Part shown: positions 1-5,415 of the stretch, in pieces | Layout of the letters: every line of letters starts with the position of its first letter | Position numbering within the stretch: position 1 is the stretch's first letter | Origin: Gemmatimonadota bacterium | GTDB taxonomy: Bacteria; 4572-55; J002 | Assembly (NCBI GenBank): GCA_003697105.1 | Contig: RFFQ01000182.1 | Location: 1 to 9,080, forward strand | DNA: 9,080 nucleotides | Reading direction: 5' to 3' | Notes under the pieces: generated by a model | Databases searched by the model: none | The model's input: only the letters and a program-made list of their open reading frames with translations | Told to the model about the DNA's origin: nothing | Made by a program: the position numbers and the translations under genes

Positions 1-920
1 GCATAATCAATCTGAAACATACGGACGTTAAGCCCCGCGCCATACGTCATATCCCCTTCTTGATTACCCAACCGGAGTGCTACCCGTTGCCCCAGGCGAT
101 ACTCTAACCCGAAATACAAATCCCCGCTAACGGTATCACTGCCGAACTGCGCGGCGCTATTTCGCCCTTCAAACAACGTATTGAGGTCTCCGCTGAGGGT
201 TACTTCCCCCAGCGGTGCGCCGGTTGTGAAGGCAAATCCCAACCGTAAACTTGGAGTGATGGTCTCCGTGGTACTCTCTTCGGTATCCCACACCAACGGG
301 CTGGAGGTTGCATCTTTGAGCACGACGCCGACCAGCAGTCGCGGTGAAAGGGCATAAATGGCACCGACATCTAACCCTAACCCCCACGCATGATTATCAA
401 CCGTTTTTTTGTAGATCATCTTGACCGAACCGCCCACTTTCAACTTTAAGCTAAGATGGCGTCCATAGGAAAAATAGAGGGCATTTTGGGCATCACTGCT
501 CATTTTAATGTTGTCCAAATTGAGGGTTTCACCGGGGTCGAGGACGCCATTGCCATTTAGGTCATTCAAGGCACCGGTCGTCACCGGAATATCACCGATA
601 CTGAGCCGCACCAAACTGAGAGATAACGTACCGTTTTCACCAAAAGGTTGGGCATATGCGCCATAATCGTAATTGGCAATATCGCCAAATTGCTCCGCGT
701 GCATTAATACCAATTCCCGTTCGCCCACCCAAGAAAGTCCGGCAGGATTCCAGTAGCTGGCAGTGGCATCATCTGCCAAACCCGTATAAGCACTACCCAT
801 ACCCAATGCCCGGGCGCCAACACCTAAACTGAGAAACTCCCCAGCGTATTTTGTGGCGTAACTCTGGGAACCCCATCCCACCAAAATAATAAGCACCAGT
901 AAGGCGGTTTTCCGTAACAT
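1..920 (-). CDS. PorV/PorQ-family outer-membrane protein, 3' end cut by window
   Basis: Read on the minus strand from the ATG at 918-920, the frame stays open for 306 codons to the window edge, so the C-terminus is missing but probably only by a few dozen residues. The N-terminus (MLRKTALLVLIILVGWGSQS then YA) is a typical Sec signal peptide with cleavage expected after SYA. The mature start has the family hallmark: FLSLGVGARALGMGSAYTG, then DDATASYWNPAGL. Both are characteristic of PorV/PorQ (UPF0164-like, FadL-related) beta-barrels. The rest alternates short amphipathic strands with Gly/Asn/Asp turns, including a DLNGNGVLDPGE loop that resembles a calcium-binding DxNxDG-type turn. PorV acts in type IX secretion in Bacteroidota, but many homologues in other phyla sit in genomes without that system, so a T9SS role is not claimed. 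It is transcribed away from the arcC operon. An excellent Shine-Dalgarno sequence fixes the start. Confidence 0.9.
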   Translation of the reverse strand, partial: MLRKTALLVLIILVGWGSQSYATKYAGEFLSLGVGARALGMGSAYTGLADDATASYWNPAGLSWVGERELVLMHAEQFGDIANYDYGAYAQPFGENGTLSLSLVRLSIGDIPVTTGALNDLNGNGVLDPGETLNLDNIKMSSDAQNALYFSYGRHLSLKLKVGGSVKMIYKKTVDNHAWGLGLDVGAIYALSPRLLVGVVLKDATSSPLVWDTEESTTETITPSLRLGFAFTTGAPLGEVTLSGDLNTLFEGRNSAAQFGSDTVSGDLYFGLEYRLGQRVALRLGNQEGDMTYGAGLNVRMFQIDY

Positions 921-923
921 GAT

Positions 924-930
924 CTCCTCC
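924..930 (-). promoter_or_regulatory. Ribosome binding site of the PorV-family gene
   Basis: On the minus strand the sequence GGAGGAG lies directly upstream of the ATG at 918-920, with the GGAGG core about 5 bases away. It is a near-perfect Shine-Dalgarno match and supports this start over internal ones. Confidence 0.8.
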
Positions 931-1194
931 GTAAAACGTAAAGCGTCAGTTTTTTAGGATGTATTAAACCCCCCTTAGGCAGAAATGATGCCACGATAGC
1001 ACCCGTCCCGTAAAATCCGCCCAAACATCAGAAATAGACTAACCTGTGAACGGTTTGCACGAGAGATTATTCGCCCCGGAAGCGAAGAATATCCCCCTGA
1101 AACTGTGGCAATTAATCGACAATGTACCCGAACGAATGACCTGATGAACCGCGCCAACCGGTTGCCAAGACACTGGTTTACATCCAAAAAAGCC

Positions 1195-1223
1195 TTGACG
1201 GAAAATGGTAAACATGCTAGAGT
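1195..1223 (+). promoter_or_regulatory. Predicted sigma70-type promoter of the arcC operon
   Basis: A -35 box TTGACG (1195-1200, 5 of 6 matches to TTGACA) is followed after exactly 17 bases by TAGAGT (1218-1223, 4 of 6 matches to TATAAT). TG sits at 1215-1216 in the extended -10 position. Transcription would begin near 1230, giving a leader of about 45 bases before the arcC ATG. All downstream genes are on the same strand with minimal gaps, so this may drive the entire rightward cluster. It is a motif match only; no transcript evidence. Confidence 0.55.
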
Positions 1224-1232
1224 TTTACTCTA
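1218..1232. repeat. Small dyad overlapping the -10 box and start site (possible operator)
   Basis: TAGAGT and ACTCTA form perfect 6-base inverted arms around a TTT centre. The left arm is the predicted -10 hexamer and the right arm covers the predicted transcription start, the classical location for a repressor site. A short dyad like this could arise by chance in a region of this size, so the regulatory reading is weak. Confidence 0.3.
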
Positions 1233-1274
1233 TTTGAGCCTTATTGTTTCGGATTACATCTTTAGGATAACCAC

Positions 1275-2333
1275 ATGGCAACTACATCTTTACACCCGCC
1301 GGATCCGATTGCGGTAGTCGCACTGGGTGGTAATGCGATTACCCGCAAGGGTGAAGAAGGCAACATCCAACAGCAATTTGCTAATACCCGTCAAGCCTTA
1401 CCGGCAATTGTAGAACTCATCCAACGAGGGTATCGGGTCGTGATAACTCACGGCAATGGTCCTCAGGTAGGCAATCTGTTCTTGATGGTCGAAGCCACGC
1501 ACGATTTCATCCCCGAATTACCTTTGGGAGTGTGTGTCGCTGATACACAAGGGCAAATGGGCTATATGATCCAGCAAAGTTTACAGAATTTTCTTCGAGC
1601 GGGCGGCATCTCAACCCCAGTCGTCACCGTCGTGACACAGGTCGTCGTTGACCGCCAAGACCCCTCCTTTGACCACCCAACTAAACCTATCGGTAAATTC
1701 TACTCCCCCGAGGAAGCCGCCCAAATTCAAGCCGAAAAAGGTTATCACATGGTCGAAGATAGTGGGCGAGGTTGGCGAATCGTCGTGCCCTCACCTAAAC
1801 CGGTGAAGGTGGTCGAAAAAGAGGTCATCTCCATGCTGTTAGAACACAATGTAATTGTGATCGCGGTGGGAGGTGGGGGTATTCCCGTGATCGAATTAGC
1901 AGAAAATCCAACAGACCCGCCTGACATTAAACACGATAAACAAAAACGTGCTCAGATTTTAGGCTTGGATTTAGCACCGGAAATTTATGATGGGGTCGAT
2001 GTTGTGATCGATAAAGATTTAGCCTCAGCCGTACTGGCAAATAACATTGGGGCGGATATGTTGATCATTTTAACCGGCGTCGATCAAGTTTGTTTGAATT
2101 TTGGCAAACCAGAGGCAACACAGCTTGATCGATTAACACCCGCACAAGCCCAACGTTATTTAGCCGAGGGTCATTTCCCGCCGGGGAGTATGGGACCCAA
2201 AATTGAAGCCGCGGTCTCTTTTATTGAAAATGGCGGTAAAGAAGTCCTGATTACCTCGCTGGAACGCATCCGCGAGGCGTTGGACGGGAAAACCGGTACC
2301 CGGTTGGGTGCTGAAACGGAACCCCTAAAGTGA
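1275..2333 (+). CDS. arcC: Carbamate kinase
   Basis: Carbamate kinase (amino acid kinase superfamily, cytoplasmic) reversibly transfers phosphate between carbamoyl phosphate and ADP, giving ATP plus carbamate, usually in arginine, agmatine, citrulline or purine fermentation. Family motifs are in order: VVALGGNAI (about 14-22), THGNGPQVGN (58-67), VDRQDPSF (125-132) with KPIG (137-140), VPSPKPVKVVE (171-181), VGGGGIPV (198-205), VIDKDLASA (244-252) and the C-terminal FPPGSMGPKIEAA (301-313). The protein is 352 residues against roughly 310-315 for typical ArcC. The excess is mostly a charged stretch at about 207-239 between the GGGGIPV motif and IDKDLAS. The ATG at 1275 has AGGA at 1264-1267 with suitable spacing. 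No arginine deiminase or ornithine carbamoyltransferase lies in the window; accC follows after 7 bases. Confidence 0.93.
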   Translation: MATTSLHPPDPIAVVALGGNAITRKGEEGNIQQQFANTRQALPAIVELIQRGYRVVITHGNGPQVGNLFLMVEATHDFIPELPLGVCVADTQGQMGYMIQQSLQNFLRAGGISTPVVTVVTQVVVDRQDPSFDHPTKPIGKFYSPEEAAQIQAEKGYHMVEDSGRGWRIVVPSPKPVKVVEKEVISMLLEHNVIVIAVGGGGIPVIELAENPTDPPDIKHDKQKRAQILGLDLAPEIYDGVDVVIDKDLASAVLANNIGADMLIILTGVDQVCLNFGKPEATQLDRLTPAQAQRYLAEGHFPPGSMGPKIEAAVSFIENGGKEVLITSLERIREALDGKTGTRLGAETEPLK

Positions 2334-2340
2334 GAAAATC

Positions 2341-3843
2341 ATGTTTAAAAAAGTACTCATCGCCAATCGGGGCGAAATTGCGGTTCGTGTGATGCGCGCA
2401 TGCCGTGAAATGGGCATGAAATCCGTCGCGATTTATTCCGATGCCGACCGCATTGCGCGGCATGTCCGATTCGCAGATGAAGCCTACCGGGTCGGTGAAC
2501 CCCCTTCCATTGAAAGTTATCTGCGGATGGAACGTATCATTGAGGTGGCGAGACAAGCCAACGCGGACGCCATCCATCCCGGCTACGGTTTTCTAGCCGA
2601 AAATGCCACCTTCGCGGAACAGTGCGAACAAAACGGTATCACCTTCGTCGGTCCCCCCTCCGGCGCCATTAGCGCCATGGGCGATAAAATCACGGCACGA
2701 GATTTAGCCGCCAAAGCCAACGTACCGGTGGTACCGGGTGCAAATTTCTCTCTGGAAGATGAACCAATGGCGCGGAACATCGCCCACGAAATCGGATACC
2801 CCATCCTATTAAAGAGTGCCGGCGGTGGCGGCGGTAAAGGGATACGGATTGTCCGCCAACCGGAGGATTTGGAACGCTCTCTCCGCTCGGCACGCCATGA
2901 AGCGTATGCCGCGTTTGGCGATGATCGCGTGTATATGGAAAAATACATCGAAAATCCCCGCCATATCGAAATCCAAATCTTAGCAGATAAACACGGCAAT
3001 GTGATTCATTTAGGTGAACGAGAATGTTCCATCCAACGGCGACACCAAAAATTGATTGAAGAAGCCCCCTCACCGGTCGTCTCGCCGGAAATGCGCCAAC
3101 AGATGGGGGAATGTGCCATCCGCATTGCGAAAGCGGCGAATTATGTCAATGCCGGAACCGTCGAATTTATTGTTGATCCGGCGTTGAATTTTTATTTTTT
3201 AGAGATGAACACCCGGTTGCAAGTGGAACATCCGGTCACCGAACGTATTACCGGCTTGGACATTGTTAAAGAGCAATTTCAGATTGCCGCCGGTCAGCCC
3301 CTCTCGATTTCGCAGAACGATGTCCAATTTCAGGGATGGGCAATTGAGTGCCGCATCAATGCGGAAGACCCGCTGAACCAGTTCCTACCATCCATCGGAA
3401 AGATTGAACAGCTAAACGAACCCGGCGGGAACGGCATCCGGGTGGATAGCGGTATCATCGAGGGGTGTACCGTCAGTGAATATTACGACCCCATGCTGGC
3501 AAAATTGATTGTCTGGGCGCGATCCCGCACCGAGGCGATTGATCGAATGCGTTATGCCCTCCGGGAATTTCGGTTGGAAGGCATTGCCACCAATGTCCCC
3601 TTTCACCAATTTGTAATGGAAGATGACGATTTCCGCGCCGGTCAAATTGATACCCACTATCTGGAGCGCAAATCCTTTGAAATGACCATCGACCCCGCAT
3701 TGGCGGAAGCCGCCGCGATAGCAGTCGCGTTGGAGGTTCACCAAGCACGAATGCAAGCCTCCCCAACCGCACCCTCCGCGCCATTATCTGGGGCAGCCAA
3801 TATGTGGAAAATGTCCGGTCGGCTCTCTCGTCTGCGGTACTGA
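2341..3843 (+). CDS. accC: Biotin carboxylase subunit (acyl-CoA or pyruvate carboxylase type)
   Basis: This ATP-grasp enzyme carboxylates the biotin of a biotin carboxyl carrier protein using ATP and bicarbonate, the first half-reaction of acetyl-CoA, propionyl-CoA or pyruvate carboxylases. Visible motifs: N-terminal KKVLIANRGEIAVRVMRACRE..., HPGYGFLAEN (79-88), the glycine-rich ATP loop GGGGGKGIRIV (161-171), GERECSIQRRHQKLIEEAPSP (around 226-246), catalytic EMNTRLQVEHPVTE (288-301) and the C-terminal biotin carboxylase domain ending near residue 450. It is 500 residues, about 50 longer than the E. coli subunit. The extra tail is Ala-rich and ends in WKMSGRLSRLRY, similar to the longer AccC/PycA forms of acyl-CoA or pyruvate carboxylases. 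No biotinyl domain or carboxyltransferase is fused or nearby, so the substrate is undecided. The gene starts 7 bases after arcC with only a weak ribosome binding site, suggesting translational coupling. Confidence 0.93.
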   Translation: MFKKVLIANRGEIAVRVMRACREMGMKSVAIYSDADRIARHVRFADEAYRVGEPPSIESYLRMERIIEVARQANADAIHPGYGFLAENATFAEQCEQNGITFVGPPSGAISAMGDKITARDLAAKANVPVVPGANFSLEDEPMARNIAHEIGYPILLKSAGGGGGKGIRIVRQPEDLERSLRSARHEAYAAFGDDRVYMEKYIENPRHIEIQILADKHGNVIHLGERECSIQRRHQKLIEEAPSPVVSPEMRQQMGECAIRIAKAANYVNAGTVEFIVDPALNFYFLEMNTRLQVEHPVTERITGLDIVKEQFQIAAGQPLSISQNDVQFQGWAIECRINAEDPLNQFLPSIGKIEQLNEPGGNGIRVDSGIIEGCTVSEYYDPMLAKLIVWARSRTEAIDRMRYALREFRLEGIATNVPFHQFVMEDDDFRAGQIDTHYLERKSFEMTIDPALAEAAAIAVALEVHQARMQASPTAPSAPLSGAANMWKMSGRLSRLRY

Positions 3844-3846
3844 GAA

Positions 3847-3855
3847 GGGGAGGAG
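3847..3855 (+). promoter_or_regulatory. Strong ribosome binding site between accC and the PATAN gene
   Basis: GGGGAGGAG lies 7 bases upstream of the ATG at 3863, just after the accC stop. It is the strongest Shine-Dalgarno match on the plus strand, so the PATAN-led block can be translated independently of arcC-accC even if co-transcribed. No terminator or promoter fits in the 19-base gap. Confidence 0.7.
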
Positions 3856-3862
3856 CAAACCG

Positions 3863-4666
3863 ATGCAACTGGAAGGTCCGGTTCGACGATTCCAACTGGC
3901 ACACGTTTACCGGGAATTGGCATACGAACGCCAAACCGGCATGTTGATCGTCAGTGATCGCAACCGCCAAGCCGGCATCTATTTTAGTAATGGACAACTT
4001 GTGTTCGCCAAACAATCCAGCCAGCAAGACCGGTTGGGAGACCGGTTGGTTGCCAAAGGATATATCACCGAGGATCAACTGCGGGAGGCAATCACCATCC
4101 AACGCCGTTCCGATGAAACCCGCCGGTTAGGGCGGATTTTGATCGATGAACAGTTCGTGGGAGCCGCCATCATAGAGCAGTTGATGCAGGATCAAATTAA
4201 AGAGGTCGTGCTTGAAGTCTTGGATTGGAATTCCGGCACATACCGGTTTATGACCGGCATGTCCCCCCCAGAAGAAGATGTCCTTCTTCAGATAGCTATT
4301 GAAAATTTGATCTTGGAAGGTCTGCGGCGCCGGGTCCAATGGGAAGATGTTCGGACGGATTTTGTCCCCGCCGAAACCGTTTTCGGATTGAAACCTCGGC
4401 CCAATAGGGCGGATATTACCTTGCACCTCACTGCTGAAGAATGGAACACCCTGACGCAGGTCAATGGTATCCGGACGCTGGACGAACTCCGAAAAACATC
4501 GACCTTAGATGCCGATGAGACCGGGCGAATCCTGTATATTTTGTACCAAACCGGACTTATCCATCCCGTCAACGGAACGCTTGTAGAAGATAAACTGCAC
4601 CTCAGCGAGAAAGTAGCACACCTGAACCAGCTCTTGGAGGCATTTTTGACTACTGCAAAGGCGTAA
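3863..4666 (+). CDS. PATAN/DUF4388 domain signalling protein
   Basis: A 267-residue soluble protein. Residues 1-50 match the start of the PATAN (PatA N-terminal, DUF4388) domain: LEGPVRRFQLAHVYRELAYE..., a 'TGMLIVSD' strand, then 'AGIYFSNGQLVFAKQSS'. Two copies of the helical insert typical of the family follow: DRLGDRLVAKGYITEDQL (56-73) and RRLGRILIDEQFVGAAIIEQL (87-107). Next come the 'EVLDWNSGTYRF' strand and the 'IAIENLILEGLRR' helix. Residues 165-245 look like a winged-helix-type end (LTAEEWNTLTQVNGIRTLDELRK ... ILYILYQTGLI). In other bacteria this domain occurs in response regulators and in cyanobacterial and myxobacterial motility or chemotaxis-type regulators; here there is no receiver domain, so it would act as a stand-alone partner. 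Its start follows a strong GGGGAGGAG 7 bases before the ATG. The next gene begins 3 bases after its stop. Confidence 0.82.
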   Translation: MQLEGPVRRFQLAHVYRELAYERQTGMLIVSDRNRQAGIYFSNGQLVFAKQSSQQDRLGDRLVAKGYITEDQLREAITIQRRSDETRRLGRILIDEQFVGAAIIEQLMQDQIKEVVLEVLDWNSGTYRFMTGMSPPEEDVLLQIAIENLILEGLRRRVQWEDVRTDFVPAETVFGLKPRPNRADITLHLTAEEWNTLTQVNGIRTLDELRKTSTLDADETGRILYILYQTGLIHPVNGTLVEDKLHLSEKVAHLNQLLEAFLTTAKA

Positions 4667-4669
4667 TTC

Positions 4670-5395
4670 ATGCCGGAAACTGCGTACCAGCATCTTATCG
4701 CGACATTGGATGCAAGCTTAGAGCGCATCCTGCAAGCCTTTTTTGCGGAAGACCCCCGCCGGGTATCATTTGATGTGGAAACGTGGATGTCACAAATGAA
4801 CTCGGTCGCGCAAAGTTATGTGGCACCCGTCCAAAAGCTGATGCGCTTACAGCACCTTCTCGACGATGCCGGGGAGCAATTCCAATCGGGTGAATTGCCA
4901 CTGCCGGTCTTACAACGCCTAATGCAATTGCTCACCGATCTGCGAACCTCCCGCTTTTCCGGTGAATTTTACCATGCCATTCAAACCGGTGAAGTGCAAG
5001 CGGAACAGATAGACCACTTATTAAACGGTATTTTCCGATTTATCATCCTCCACACCCCGGAAACCGAACTGCTGATCCCCGGGGAAAAAGGACAATGGCA
5101 ACAGGTGGTACTCCACAAAGGGGAAATCCACCCAGAAGACCACGAAAAAGAATTTTTAAGCTACTTATTAACCTACCAAATTGACGCCTTGTTGCATCGC
5201 TACCACGAACAAGATCGATTGTATGACATCGCAAACGAACATCTACACGTCCTCGAAGAACGTTATTCCCGCGAGGATGAGCTTTTCGTGGGGATGATGA
5301 TTTACTATTTGCAGCTACGCCACCAACCGGTTGACGATCTCATCCGGCGCTTCAAGGCGATACGGCAAGCACAACCGGATTTTATTGACTTTTGA
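4670..5395 (+). CDS. Unknown soluble helical protein between PATAN and tandem-DnaA genes
   Basis: I do not recognise this 241-residue protein. It has no signal peptide or membrane segment and no cysteine. It is rich in Leu, Gln, His and acidic residues, with long amphipathic helices suggested around 50-130 (MRLQHLLDD..., VLQRLMQLLTDLRTS) and 185-235 (YHEQDRLYDIANEHLHVLEERYSRED, then IRRFKAIRQAQPDFIDF). A short strand-like section lies in the middle (TELLIPGEKGQWQQVVLHKGEI, about 135-156). The ATG is 3 bases after the PATAN stop with AAAGG at 4657-4661. Its stop lies just ahead of, or within, the start region of the tandem DnaA gene. Tight linkage on both sides suggests a physical or functional partner, perhaps an adaptor; that is inference only. 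Confidence 0.75.
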   Translation: MPETAYQHLIATLDASLERILQAFFAEDPRRVSFDVETWMSQMNSVAQSYVAPVQKLMRLQHLLDDAGEQFQSGELPLPVLQRLMQLLTDLRTSRFSGEFYHAIQTGEVQAEQIDHLLNGIFRFIILHTPETELLIPGEKGQWQQVVLHKGEIHPEDHEKEFLSYLLTYQIDALLHRYHEQDRLYDIANEHLHVLEERYSREDELFVGMMIYYLQLRHQPVDDLIRRFKAIRQAQPDFIDF

Positions 5396-5415
5396 CGGGA
5401 GCCATCCACAACATC

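Larger units (their letters stand above)
921..1274. other. Divergent intergenic region, 354 bases
   Basis: This is the only non-coding stretch over 300 bases in the window. It separates the leftward PorV-family gene from the rightward arcC operon and must hold promoters for both. A good rightward promoter is visible at 1195-1223. I could not find a convincing leftward -35/-10 pair for the PorV-family gene. Short open frames here (for example 975-1187 minus and 1105-1317 plus) lack ribosome binding sites and protein-like composition. A 10-base palindrome CAACCGGTTG lies at 1155-1164, but that word is common across the whole window. No RNA gene or riboswitch was recognised. Confidence 0.7.

Noticed and set aside
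1108-1126. Stretch resembling a strong promoter (AATTAATCGACAATG)
   Set aside because: The hexamers are not in the correct order or spacing for either strand; the 1195-1223 promoter is far better.
975-1187. 70-codon minus-strand frame in the intergenic region
   Set aside because: No Shine-Dalgarno sequence before its start, unstructured composition, and it would occupy the region needed for divergent promoters.
1105-1317. 70-codon plus-strand frame overlapping the arcC start
   Set aside because: GTG start without a ribosome binding site, crosses the predicted promoter and runs into arcC in another frame.
3473-4102. 209-codon minus-strand frame across accC and the PATAN gene
   Set aside because: It is a shadow of two well-supported genes, with no recognisable motif or ribosome binding site.
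5392-5415. TTG at 5392 as the start of the tandem DnaA gene
   Set aside because: It adds eight residues (beginning with an uncommon TTG) without homology or a clear ribosome binding site; the ATG at 5416 is preferred, though not proven.
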